Positions 62,001 to 64,000 of a stretch of DNA of 64,000 nucleotides are shown piece by piece (the stretch's first letter is position 1; each line of letters starts with the position of its first letter). Origin of the DNA: Baylisascaris procyonis (taxonomy: Eukaryota > Nematoda > Chromadorea > Rhabditida > Ascarididae); NCBI GenBank assembly GCA_037389465.1, contig JAZARR010000008.1, positions 3,969,501 to 4,033,500 on the forward strand, written 5' to 3'. Both the position numbers and the translations under genes were made by a program. Under the pieces are notes generated by a model. The model was not told the DNA's origin, did not search any database, and worked only from the letters and a program-made list of their open reading frames with translations.

Positions 62001-64000
62001 GGAGCAAATCGATCGAAAAACCGCGCAAACTGTACTTTCTTCTCGGCCACCGTCATATCCGCACGAGATGAATGAGACGTATAAGTGAGTTCCTTATATG
62101 CTTTTCAGAAGTCAGGAGAAAGAGGTTTTGTTCAGCTGTTTGCTTTCATTGACAACATGGAAAGTCTAGAGAATCACTGACGAGGATTCTTATCCCATGA
62201 TTAACTTTAGAAATAAGCCGTTAACTTCAAACGTGAAGGTAGAAGGCTTTCCTTACGAAGCATTGCGATTACTGGAAGTATTACAAAAAGTCTTTTTGTT
62301 TTTAAGAGGCTCTTCTGCTCAGAAACAAAATTTAAAAGTACTTGTATCACATGAATTTGTGGTATATGAGTGAAAAGAATTTTTTGAGGACAAAATTGCA
62401 CTTGGACTTAAGTGGAGGTTTGTTCCATCCTTCGAAAGCTGATTTAGCATGCGAGCACCAAGTATCCATAATTAAAACAGCTTTCCCTCGTGCTATTCGA
62501 AATAATTGTTCGCCTTTTTCGCGGAGAGTGATTTTTTTTCGAACGTCTTTCCTTCTCACTAATTTTGAAAAAACTTGGGTGAGGAGGTATGAAATAGTTT
62601 TTAGCTGTTGTGGTGTTGATTGCAAATCATTGCATGATGGTGGACAGATCTTCAGTTTCTTTGCATATTTTGTAAACTCTAACTTGCAATAACCTTTTAG
62701 CGATTCCCTCAGCAACTTGTTAACTAGTTCGTGGCATCGCTGCGTACATTGAGAACTGCCTTTTAGCGCTCATGATATCAAGCTTTTCCTGACTGCGTAA
62801 TTCAGCAGCCAGGAAAAGCTTGCTATTATGAGCGCTAAATAGTGAATGGGCACAAAAGATCTTGCAGATGTAATGTGTCCAAGAATTCTTCTTTTCCGTT
62901 ATTCAGTGTCCTTGAGATAGTGCATCTGATAGTTCGGTATATGAAATTTTTCATAGATAAGGGGCAATCCTTTTTAAGATTTCACACTTTCCCAGCTATT
63001 GGTTGAAGCTGAAATGTTTAATGTGTTGAAGTGTGAAACACCCAATTTCGCATCTGAGACGATAGCACAGTTTTGAGTGAGCATCAGCTGTGACGATGGC
63101 ATGATGTTAAGATGCCACTAAGAGTGATGTTCATATGGTATTCTAGCATATATCTGCATGCATCACCACCGATCGACGGTACTCCCTCTCCGGATTTACG
63201 ACATGCGTCTGGGCGACTTTTAAATATGTCTCTCAATACAAAGTGAGCCTTTAATGATGCTGTGTTGTGTTTGAAACTGTTGAAACTGTTTAAGGATATT
63301 GTTTAAAGTTTCCCGAATCTAAAGTATCAATGCTGCGTTTGAAAGACTTGACTTGCTTGTTGGGAGTGGCTTCGAGCTTAGCGATTGATGACAACGAAGA
63401 CGAACGTTATAAAAGTGATCATCCTTTCTGAAGTTGCCGTAATTTGTTGTTCATCATCGTGCACGATCGAAGGCTGCTCGAACTATGCGTTCTTGGTTAC
63501 ATAAAAAGCTTATAAGTGAATTGTTCTTTCAACTCTCAATCATTTTTCTATGTTGCCACATTCCAATTGTTGCATGGCTATTGACAAGCAGAACAAAGCA
63601 AGAGCCAATGCTGGAGATAGAAATAATTTGACTATTGATGATGAAAAAGGCCATATTTGCTCTCCTGTTTAATAGTGAATGCCAAACAGGAATGGATACT
63701 CTGCCTTGCCGTCTCAATTGCCATTTGTCTGCGCTTAGTTGCTTAAAGAGTTTTCGTAGTTATCTGAGATAATGGCCTCTTTACGGTTTTTGTTTCGACG
63801 TTGAGACATCTCAATGCTTATTGTGCGGAAATATTAACTCTTTAATATTACTTATCGTGGAAGTCCTGGATTTCGTTATTAGCATACCATGAAGTTATAT
63901 CACTTCATTTTTGTGTTAATCCACAGATTAATTTTCCAACATTTGAAGACAACCCACCGATGCGTATGGGACAATCGGTCCGCGGTCGAAAAACTTCAGC
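15855..64000 (+). CDS. giant cadherin, about 50 exons, 3' end outside window (whole-gene entry)
   Basis: Calcium-dependent adhesion receptor of the plasma membrane. Seen directly: about 22 extracellular cadherin (EC) repeats, recognised by linkers such as DENDNSPEF (33.1 kb), DVNDNEP (40.5), DENDSPPFF (42.4), DVNDHAPQF (46.6), DVNDNYPEF (52.5) and DENDNEPHF (58.3), by DRE motifs and by A-x-D-x-D motifs. A membrane-adjacent domain, one transmembrane helix and a cytoplasmic tail follow. No EGF or laminin-G module precedes the membrane, unlike Fat and CELSR. About 8.8 kb of coding sequence is chained here; nearly all junctions are phase 0 and join mid-repeat with correct cadherin spacing. By architecture it is closest to the Dachsous or cadherin-23-like long cadherins. 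I cannot assign it to a named C. elegans cdh gene without alignment. Introns run from 49 bases to 4.7 kb and hold little beyond microsatellites and small inverted repeats. Confidence 0.9.
16004..17748 (+). other. intron, 1.7 kb
   Basis: A 131-codon open frame at 16100-16495 lies in this intron but has no cadherin or other recognisable features. A GC-richer patch covers about 16060-16330, including a GCGCGCGC run near 16170. Nothing else seen. Confidence 0.6.
17749..17982 (+). CDS. cadherin exon 2 (EC1 end, EC2 start)
   Basis: Acceptor TTTGCAG, donor AAG|GTATTC; phase 0 at both ends, 78 codons. It contains [20 protein letters not shown], the last strands of EC1, then the linker NNAAAPQF and the next repeat's YSIELNK. 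The DxNDN calcium motif is replaced by NNAA, so this linker probably binds calcium poorly. Confidence 0.85.
18437..18526 (+). CDS. cadherin exon 3 (EC2)
   Basis: Acceptor GTTGAG; donor GTTAGT at 18527. Thirty codons, phase 0. Joined to exon 2 it reads [16 protein letters not shown], matching Y-x5-E-x4-GT spacing exactly, which fixes the acceptor. [17 protein letters not shown] supplies the A-x-D-x-D type strand. A GT three bases earlier is an alternative donor. Confidence 0.75.
19007..19077. repeat. (TA)n microsatellite in intron
   Basis: Uninterrupted TA dinucleotide run of about 71 bases between cadherin exons 3 and 4. Length is likely polymorphic. Confidence 0.95.
19473..19667 (+). CDS. 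cadherin exon 4 (EC2)
   Basis: Acceptor CTTAG, donor GTAAGT; 65 codons in phase 0. It contains [19 protein letters not shown], equivalent to the F-x-L-D-x-x-S-G-x-[IV] strand, and ends LNISAN at the A-x-D turn completed by the next exon. An insert rich in Asn, Leu and Gln makes this repeat longer than usual. Confidence 0.85.
20039..20179. repeat. inverted repeat, 15-bp arms about 110 bases apart
   Basis: CTGCCGTCCCCTCAC at 20039-20053 is perfectly complementary to GTGAGGGGACGGCAG at 20165-20179, enclosing 111 bases. The size suits a small MITE-like element inserted in the intron between exons 4 and 5. I could not see a clear target-site duplication. Confidence 0.65.
20580..20696 (+). CDS. 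cadherin exon 5 (EC2/EC3 linker)
   Basis: Acceptor TTTACAG, donor AAG|GTAAAA; 39 codons, phase 0. With exon 4 it reads [20 protein letters not shown], then the linker [12 protein letters not shown] and the start of the next repeat. The linker keeps the acidic residues and SPVF, so it is closer to canonical than the preceding one. Confidence 0.9.
21017..21395 (+). CDS. cadherin exon 6 (EC3) with an apparent frameshift
   Basis: Acceptor TTTACAG before 21017; donor GTTAGT after 21395. The first part reads to [20 protein letters not shown] (about 21190) and stays open to a TGA near 21226. Cadherin-like coding resumes one frame over from about 21213 ([18 protein letters not shown], then [18 protein letters not shown] and NTIHIN). 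No GT-AG pair of plausible intron size joins the two in the right phase without deleting the clear FEIN-to-ADPLKK strand. The likely causes are an assembly indel near 21197-21226 or a true disabling mutation. A phase-0 splice from the GT at about 21107 to 21216 is possible but removes conserved sequence. Confidence 0.65.
22563..22742 (+). CDS. cadherin exon 7 (EC3/EC4 linker)
   Basis: Acceptor GAATTTAG, donor GAG|GTTGGT; 60 codons, phase 0. After NTIHIN it continues VSEVDN, then an insert ([18 protein letters not shown]) before [20 protein letters not shown] and TEVLRLEVV. The insert sits where the DxNDNxP linker should be, so this junction lacks the standard calcium motif. Confidence 0.8.
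23468..23605 (+). CDS. cadherin exon 8 (EC4)
   Basis: Acceptor GTTCAG, donor GAG|GTTTGT; 46 codons, phase 0. [16 protein letters not shown] is a textbook F-x-I-D-x-x-[TS]-G-x-I strand; [10 protein letters not shown] leads to the penultimate strand. There is no DRE motif. Confidence 0.88.
24096..24278 (+). CDS. cadherin exon 9 (EC4 end, next repeat start)
   Basis: Acceptor ATTACAG, donor CAG|GTATCA; 61 codons, phase 0. [17 protein letters not shown] is the final strand and linker, with EANGS in place of D-x-[20 protein letters not shown] starts the next repeat. Confidence 0.85.
25031..25156 (+). CDS. cadherin exon 10 (short, divergent)
   Basis: Acceptor TTTGGAG, donor CAA|GTGAGT; 42 codons, phase 0. 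The sequence is polar ([20 protein letters not shown]) and ends AFAFEQ, which with exon 11 gives a P-x-F/Y repeat start ([13 protein letters not shown]). With exon 9 the repeat between the two linkers is only about 60 residues, so either it is truncated or a further exon has been missed between 24279 and 25795. Confidence 0.6.
25796..26032 (+). CDS. cadherin exon 11
   Basis: Acceptor CTTTCAG, donor ACT|GTAAGT; 79 codons, phase 0. It covers the repeat core: [30 protein letters not shown], then [26 protein letters not shown] and FHVIATD are clear cadherin strands. Confidence 0.9.
26033..30723 (+). other. intron, 4.7 kb, largest in the gene
   Basis: Flanking exons join in phase 0 and in correct cadherin register ([12 protein letters not shown] to ATALVNVII), so no exon seems missing. 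A purine/pyrimidine-rich patch lies at about 28370-28450. At about 29230-29370 there are degenerate copies of AACCGG/GGCTGAAA/GGTTGCAA words that look like an old repeat. No intact gene seen. Its size makes it a reasonable place for regulatory elements. Confidence 0.6.
30724..30852 (+). CDS. cadherin exon 12
   Basis: Acceptor TTTTTTAAG, donor CAG|GTATTA; 43 codons, phase 0. [21 protein letters not shown] ends one repeat and [18 protein letters not shown] begins the next. The linker [12 protein letters not shown] lacks the NDN triad but keeps PPRF. Confidence 0.88.
31508..31660 (+). CDS. cadherin exon 13
   Basis: Acceptor ACTGCAG, donor CAG|GTTGGC; 51 codons, phase 0. [20 protein letters not shown] then [19 protein letters not shown] is a full F-x-I-D-x-x-[TS]-G-x-[IL] to F-D-[YR]-E pattern, with FDYEE replacing the usual LDxE. 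Confidence 0.9.
31661..33072 (+). other. intron, 1.4 kb
   Basis: It contains an imperfect inverted repeat at 32688-32733; nothing coding seen. Confidence 0.6.
32688..32733. repeat. small imperfect inverted repeat
   Basis: AAATCGTGTTGACAC (32688-32702) pairs with GTGTCAATCAACACGATTT (32715-32733) with a two-base bulge. Weaker pairing (GATGAAAT words) continues outside. A possible relic foldback element. Confidence 0.55.
33073..33295 (+). CDS. cadherin exon 14 (canonical linker, Cys cluster)
   Basis: Acceptor TTCATTGAG; donor TCC-G|GTTCGC leaves in phase 1. It contains [15 protein letters not shown], three cysteines where most EC repeats have none, then [15 protein letters not shown], the first fully canonical calcium linker, and [18 protein letters not shown]. 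The phase-1 end is matched by exon 15 (G|GA). Confidence 0.88.
34034..34212 (+). CDS. cadherin exon 15, followed by an apparent GC donor
   Basis: Acceptor TTTTTAG; enters in phase 1. [20 protein letters not shown] and [19 protein letters not shown] are clear strands, ending [14 protein letters not shown]. The next exon needs phase 0 directly after FDQ, and FDQ-FRYDVI keeps the F-x4-Y spacing. The intron then begins CAG|GCACGC, a GC rather than GT donor. The nearest downstream GT would add 14 residues and break both phase and spacing. Confidence 0.82.
34935..35105 (+). CDS. cadherin exon 16
   Basis: Acceptor GTTTTCAG, donor AAG|GTAAAA; 57 codons, phase 0. [20 protein letters not shown] has the GS-V turn and A-E-D-x-D calcium motif; then [20 protein letters not shown]. 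Locally GC-rich compared with neighbouring introns, as expected of coding sequence. Confidence 0.9.
35215..35435 (+). CDS. cadherin exon 17
   Basis: Acceptor AATTTCAG; donor AA|GTAAGG, leaving in phase 2. [39 protein letters not shown] and [15 protein letters not shown] end the repeat with no NDN motif; [14 protein letters not shown] begins the next. The intron before it is only 109 bases. Confidence 0.88.
35967..36207 (+). CDS. cadherin exon 18
   Basis: Acceptor GGCCAACAG; enters in phase 2, which is why this AG rather than CTGAG at 35950 is chosen. Donor CAG|GTGCAT, phase 0. With exon 17 it reads [18 protein letters not shown]; later [20 protein letters not shown] and [16 protein letters not shown]. 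The linker ADRDKYPVF retains some acidic residues only. Confidence 0.8.
36604..36732 (+). CDS. cadherin exon 19
   Basis: Acceptor ATTGGAG, donor ACG|GTATCA; 43 codons, phase 0. Joined to exon 18 it gives [20 protein letters not shown], then [20 protein letters not shown], ending LDEAT. A divergent repeat without the D-x-D strand. Confidence 0.8.
36852..36965 (+). CDS. cadherin exon 20
   Basis: Acceptor GATTGCAG, donor GGT|GTAAGT; 38 codons, phase 0. [17 protein letters not shown] across the junction gives the T-G-x-L strand; [19 protein letters not shown] gives the following strand. Confidence 0.85.
36966..38591 (+). other. intron, 1.6 kb
   Basis: At about 37810-38060 short words around GATCAGTC-CCTAT recur loosely, possibly an old repeat. 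No open frame of interest. Confidence 0.5.
38592..38855 (+). CDS. cadherin exon 21
   Basis: Acceptor ATTTTCAG, donor ACC|GTATGT; 88 codons, phase 0. [20 protein letters not shown] is a linker with NDE in place of [22 protein letters not shown] has the E-N-x-P-x-GT start; [20 protein letters not shown] is the F-x-I-D-x-x-G-V strand. Confidence 0.9.
39103..39310 (+). CDS. cadherin exon 22
   Basis: Acceptor CTTCAAAG; donor CAA-G|GTTTGC leaves in phase 1. [18 protein letters not shown], then the linker [30 protein letters not shown] and [17 protein letters not shown]. Nearly canonical, with DVNEYAP. Confidence 0.92.
39589..39719 (+). CDS. cadherin exon 23
   Basis: Acceptor ATGTGAAG; enters in phase 1 (G|GT, Gly); donor TCG|GTTTGC. 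It contains [20 protein letters not shown] and [14 protein letters not shown], with an FDRET DRE-type calcium motif. Confidence 0.88.
40494..40581 (+). CDS. cadherin exon 24 (canonical linker)
   Basis: Acceptor ATTTTCAG; donor GAG-G|GTATGC leaves in phase 1. [19 protein letters not shown] carries an intact DVNDNEP linker; it ends WNVTE. Confidence 0.9.
40860..40974. repeat. (TATAAA)n/(TAAA)n passing into (TA)n microsatellite
   Basis: TATAAA-type units at about 40860-40915 run into a pure TA array ending at 40974, in the intron between exons 24 and 25. The minus-strand Ile/Phe-rich open frame here is an artefact. Confidence 0.92.
41451..41587 (+). CDS. cadherin exon 25
   Basis: Acceptor CATTTCAG; enters in phase 1; donor [29 protein letters not shown] is the A-x-D-x-D-x-G-x-N calcium motif; [20 protein letters not shown] follows. 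Confidence 0.9.
42246..42422 (+). CDS. cadherin exon 26 (canonical linker)
   Basis: Acceptor ATTGAAG, donor GAC|GTGAGT; 59 codons, phase 0. [20 protein letters not shown] has both DRE and A-R-D-x-G motifs; [16 protein letters not shown] is a canonical linker. Confidence 0.93.
42963..43246 (+). CDS. cadherin exon 27 (3' boundary uncertain)
   Basis: Acceptor TACTTCAG, phase 0. [39 protein letters not shown] and [20 protein letters not shown] are clear, ending NDGDNP. Exon 28 needs a phase-2 donor, and GT|GTGGGT at 43247 is the one that fits, although weak. The frame stays open well past it. Confidence 0.75.
43889..44034. repeat. compound (CA)n-rich then (TA)n tract
   Basis: A purine-pyrimidine alternating stretch of degenerate ACAC/ATGCAT words (43889-43992) runs into a pure AT array (43993-44034). 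It generates open frames in several registers on both strands (His/Thr- or Ile/Tyr-rich), none of them genes. Such tracts can adopt left-handed or cruciform DNA. Confidence 0.9.
44331..44408. repeat. (CA)n microsatellite with degenerate flank
   Basis: Pure CA repeat at 44331-44357, then imperfect CATAYRCA units to about 44408. Intronic. Confidence 0.9.
44989..45166 (+). CDS. cadherin exon 28
   Basis: Acceptor GATTCTAG; enters in phase 2; donor [29 protein letters not shown] then [15 protein letters not shown] begins a repeat; [12 protein letters not shown] is the F-x-V-D strand. Confidence 0.82.
46439..46660 (+). CDS. cadherin exon 29 (canonical linker)
   Basis: Acceptor CGATTCAG, donor TTA|GTGAGT; 74 codons, phase 0. 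[39 protein letters not shown] and the linker [25 protein letters not shown] replaces LDRE. Confidence 0.93.
47417..47575 (+). CDS. cadherin exon 30
   Basis: Acceptor TTTTGAAG, donor AAG|GTTCGA; 53 codons, phase 0. [20 protein letters not shown] carries D-x-D-x-G-x-[21 protein letters not shown] follows. Confidence 0.9.
48281..48427 (+). CDS. cadherin exon 31
   Basis: Acceptor GTGTTTAG, donor GAG|GTTAGT; 49 codons, phase 0. [20 protein letters not shown] then [17 protein letters not shown]; the linker has no NDN triad and is Pro/Thr/Ala-rich. Confidence 0.88.
49044..49524 (+). CDS. cadherin exon 32 (largest exon; Cys cluster and polar linker)
   Basis: Acceptor AATTTTAG; donor TCT-G|GTAATA leaves in phase 1. 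It encodes a divergent EC repeat with a cysteine cluster ([13 protein letters not shown]), [18 protein letters not shown] and [20 protein letters not shown], then a Ser/Lys/Asp-rich stretch ([18 protein letters not shown]) unlike a folded repeat. The polar stretch may be a flexible linker inside the ectodomain. Confidence 0.85.
49777..49895 (+). CDS. cadherin exon 33 (tentative)
   Basis: Acceptor TTCAACAG; enters in phase 1 (G|TA, Val); donor [29 protein letters not shown] fits an S-G-x-L strand, but the rest ([15 protein letters not shown]) does not look like a cadherin strand, so the end is uncertain. Confidence 0.5.
50243..50319 (+). CDS. possible cadherin exon 34 (weak)
   Basis: Acceptor TTCCCAG, donor AG|GTGTCA; phases 0 to 2 agree with both neighbours. 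The product ([20 protein letters not shown]) has no cadherin signature, and the next intron would be only 49 bases. The alternative is a direct join from exon 33 to an internal acceptor at 50412. Confidence 0.3.
50369..50642 (+). CDS. cadherin exon 35
   Basis: Acceptor GGTTACAG in phase 2 (alternative acceptor ACAAAG near 50412 in phase 0); donor GAG|GTGATT. The second half is secure: [18 protein letters not shown] is a linker and repeat start, then [18 protein letters not shown] and RADDVDE. The N-terminal part of the exon is uncertain. Confidence 0.75.
50643..51951 (+). other. intron, 1.3 kb
   Basis: A minus-strand open frame of 141 codons (50724-51149) is present but unrecognised. Flanking exons join in register ([14 protein letters not shown]), so no exon is missing. 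Confidence 0.6.
51952..52092 (+). CDS. cadherin exon 36
   Basis: Acceptor ATTACAG, donor GTG|GTGAGC; 47 codons, phase 0. [40 protein letters not shown] and FDVV; IDREE is an intact calcium motif. Confidence 0.92.
52397..52637 (+). CDS. cadherin exon 37 (canonical linker)
   Basis: Acceptor GTTCAG; donor AAA-A|GTGAGA leaves in phase 1. [20 protein letters not shown], then [43 protein letters not shown] and FAIDSK. The best-preserved repeat in the gene. Confidence 0.95.
53361..53470 (+). CDS. cadherin exon 38
   Basis: Acceptor GTTGTAG; enters in phase 1 (A|GT, Ser); donor [50 protein letters not shown] replaces LDRE. Confidence 0.92.
54028..54175 (+). CDS. cadherin exon 39
   Basis: Acceptor TTTTCAG; donor GAT-G|GTTAGT leaves in phase 1. 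[15 protein letters not shown] is a linker without [23 protein letters not shown] and SGLTYSLD follow. Confidence 0.88.
54176..55299 (+). other. intron, 1.1 kb
   Basis: Nothing recognised apart from a short G-rich run near 54430. Confidence 0.5.
55300..55502 (+). CDS. cadherin exon 40 (5' boundary uncertain)
   Basis: Donor ACG|GTACGT. Two phase-1 acceptors fit: TTTCGAG before 55300 and CTCCGAAG before 55336, differing by 12 residues. The rest is clear: [20 protein letters not shown] and [19 protein letters not shown]. Confidence 0.8.
55722..55905 (+). CDS. cadherin exon 41
   Basis: Acceptor GCGACAAG (phase 0; the AG at 55713 is in the wrong phase); donor TCA-G|GTCAGT leaves in phase 1. [20 protein letters not shown] is a Pro-rich linker lacking [23 protein letters not shown] and [11 protein letters not shown] follow. 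Confidence 0.85.
56820..56978 (+). CDS. cadherin exon 42
   Basis: Acceptor TGTTTTCAG; enters in phase 1; donor [48 protein letters not shown]. The LDREK motif is intact. Confidence 0.9.
56979..58227 (+). other. intron, 1.2 kb
   Basis: A-rich and T-rich runs; no other content recognised. Flanking exons join in phase 1 (C|AT, His). Confidence 0.6.
58228..58388 (+). CDS. cadherin exon 43 (canonical linker)
   Basis: Acceptor GTTTGCAG; enters in phase 1; donor [29 protein letters not shown] then [20 protein letters not shown]: an intact DENDNEPHF linker. Confidence 0.92.
58960..59157 (+). CDS. cadherin exon 44 (last EC repeat)
   Basis: Acceptor TTGTTCCAG, donor AAG|GTGCCT; 66 codons, phase 0. 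[18 protein letters not shown] across the junction gives A-x-D-x-[21 protein letters not shown] and [18 protein letters not shown] complete the repeat. Confidence 0.92.
59657..59690 (+). repeat. G-rich tract in intron
   Basis: GGTGG, GGGGG, GGAGGGG and GAGGAGGGG words follow one another over about 34 bases, with two near-identical AGGAGGGGAGAG units. Could form a G-quadruplex in DNA or pre-mRNA. Confidence 0.6.
60066..60238 (+). CDS. cadherin exon 45 (membrane-adjacent domain)
   Basis: Acceptor TTCCTTTAG; donor CAG-AG|GTGTGT leaves in phase 2. [52 protein letters not shown]: no cadherin motifs, but a strand-helix-strand pattern like the membrane-adjacent domain of cadherin-23 and protocadherin-15, which follows the last EC repeat. 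Family assignment is by pattern only. Confidence 0.82.
60602..60670 (+). CDS. cadherin exon 46 (membrane-adjacent domain)
   Basis: Acceptor GCGTTTCAG; enters in phase 2; donor AC|GTATTT in phase 2 (GACCA|GTTGAA also fits the phase). [20 protein letters not shown] then LK: a strand followed by the start of a helix continued in exon 47 ([10 protein letters not shown]). Confidence 0.75.
61335..61514 (+). CDS. cadherin exon 47 (transmembrane segment)
   Basis: Acceptor GCGTTGCAG; enters in phase 2; donor CG|GTTGGT in phase 2. It encodes the end of the membrane-adjacent domain, a short juxtamembrane stretch ([15 protein letters not shown]), a single hydrophobic helix ([20 protein letters not shown]) and the start of the basic cytoplasmic side (ARYCKR). 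Orientation follows the positive-inside rule. Confidence 0.93.
61680..61716 (+). CDS. candidate alternative last exon giving a short cytoplasmic tail
   Basis: A strong pyrimidine-rich acceptor (CTTTTCTCTAGCAG) precedes 61680 and accepts the phase-2 donor of exon 47 in frame. The product after ARYCKR would be [11 protein letters not shown] and a TAA at 61714-61716, with AATAAA at 61860-61865. No donor occurs before the stop, so it can only be a terminal exon. The isoform would lack the PPSY-containing tail. It could be a decoy acceptor; RNA evidence is required. Confidence 0.45.
61860..61865 (+). terminator. AATAAA downstream of the alternative last exon
   Basis: Canonical polyadenylation signal 144 bases after the TAA at 61714-61716, and just before the longer-tail exon 48. 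It supports alternative termination but could occur by chance in AT-rich DNA. Confidence 0.35.
61929..62084 (+). CDS. cadherin exon 48 (cytoplasmic tail, PPSY motif)
   Basis: Acceptor GTTTATAG (the better CAG at 61921 gives the wrong phase); enters and leaves in phase 2; donor [63 protein letters not shown] at 62047-62058 matches the PPxY ligand of WW domains. No beta-catenin-binding region was recognised, so it is not a classical cadherin tail. Confidence 0.82.
62085..63146 (+). other. intron, 1.1 kb, containing a hairpin
   Basis: Overlapping long open frames on both strands at about 62342-62715 have no recognisable homology. The only structured content is the inverted repeat at 62762-62839. 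Confidence 0.5.
62762..62839. repeat. inverted repeat with two paired blocks
   Basis: TTTAGCGCTCAT (62762-62773) pairs with ATGAGCGCTAAA (62828-62839), and AAGCTTTTCCTG (62780-62791) with CAGGAAAAGCTT (62810-62821), perfectly, around an 18-base loop with short internal bulges. Compact foldback element or hairpin RNA candidate. Confidence 0.85.
63147..63242 (+). CDS. probable cadherin exon 49 (cytoplasmic tail)
   Basis: Acceptor GGTATTCTAG; enters in phase 2, completing Asn from exon 48; donor AA|GTGAGC in phase 2. Sequence [20 protein letters not shown] then [11 protein letters not shown] is Pro/Ser-rich, as expected for an intracellular tail. Low complexity means homology cannot confirm it. 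Confidence 0.55.
63377..63414 (+). CDS. possible small tail exon
   Basis: AG at 63375-63376 and GT at 63415 would give an acidic mini-exon ([12 protein letters not shown]) entering in phase 2 and leaving in phase 1. A following acceptor near 63950 would then be needed in phase 1. Offered because exon 49 and the frame at 63927 do not share a phase. Confidence 0.22.
63927..64000 (+). CDS. probable cadherin tail exon, cut by the right edge
   Basis: Acceptor AATCCACAG. Phase 0 gives [20 protein letters not shown] then RKTS, which looks like a tail; joining directly from exon 49 (phase 2) would give a less convincing frame. The exon continues beyond the window. Confidence 0.5.
   Translation, partial: MNFPTFEDNPPMRMGQSVRGRKTS

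Noticed and set aside
62342..62715. Overlapping frames of 116 and 122 codons on opposite strands.
   Set aside because: Intronic, unrecognised, and mutually antisense; not consistent with the cadherin splice chain.
1..64000. tRNA, rRNA and CRISPR candidates.
   Set aside because: No B-box with matching A-box and acceptor stem, no rRNA-like conserved stretch and no spaced direct-repeat array were seen; the regular arrays are microsatellites.
1..64000. Bacterial or viral accessory system.
   Set aside because: Intron-rich eukaryotic gene structure throughout; no operon-like gene runs, phage or defence-system genes, and no intact transposase or reverse transcriptase.

Overview
The window looks like strongylid (hookworm-like) nematode DNA. 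It is AT-rich, with many small exons separated by introns of a few hundred to about 1,700 bases, nematode-style acceptors (TTTTCAG, TTTGCAG) and GTAAGT/GTGAGT donors, and several long (TA)n arrays. The species is inferred from style only.

Layout. Bases 2-304 are open from the left edge, end in TAG and are followed by AATAAA at 357-362. They look like the 3' end of an unidentified plus-strand gene. From 363 to about 15.85 kb I find no convincing protein-coding gene. This stretch holds scattered GC-richer patches, a near-perfect 43-bp inverted repeat (7749-7837), small duplications and a (TA)n array. It is probably intergenic DNA plus the 5' part of the next gene; one possible signal-peptide exon is at 12519-12582.

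From 15,855 to the right edge the window is occupied by one plus-strand gene, a giant single-pass cadherin. I could chain about 50 exons by reading frame, splice phase and cadherin-repeat logic, giving roughly 8.8 kb of coding sequence (about 2,900 residues). The ectodomain has about 22 cadherin (EC) repeats. It is followed by a region resembling the ferredoxin-like membrane-adjacent domain of cadherin-23 and protocadherin-15 (60066-61400), one transmembrane helix (about 61429-61505), and a cytoplasmic tail with a PPSY (PPxY-type) motif. I saw no EGF or laminin-G modules before the membrane, which argues against Fat and Flamingo/CELSR. Calcium-binding motifs are canonical in some repeats and eroded in others, especially in the N-terminal third.

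Points of interest within the gene: a candidate alternative last exon with its own stop and AATAAA (61680-61865), giving a very short cytoplasmic tail; an intron that appears to use a GC donor (34213); an apparent frameshift in the exon at 21017-21395; cysteine clusters inside two repeats; and an unsettled exon chain at 49.8-50.6 kb. The 3' end of the gene lies beyond the window, and the last tail exons are not fully resolved. No tRNA, rRNA, CRISPR array or intact transposon was recognised.
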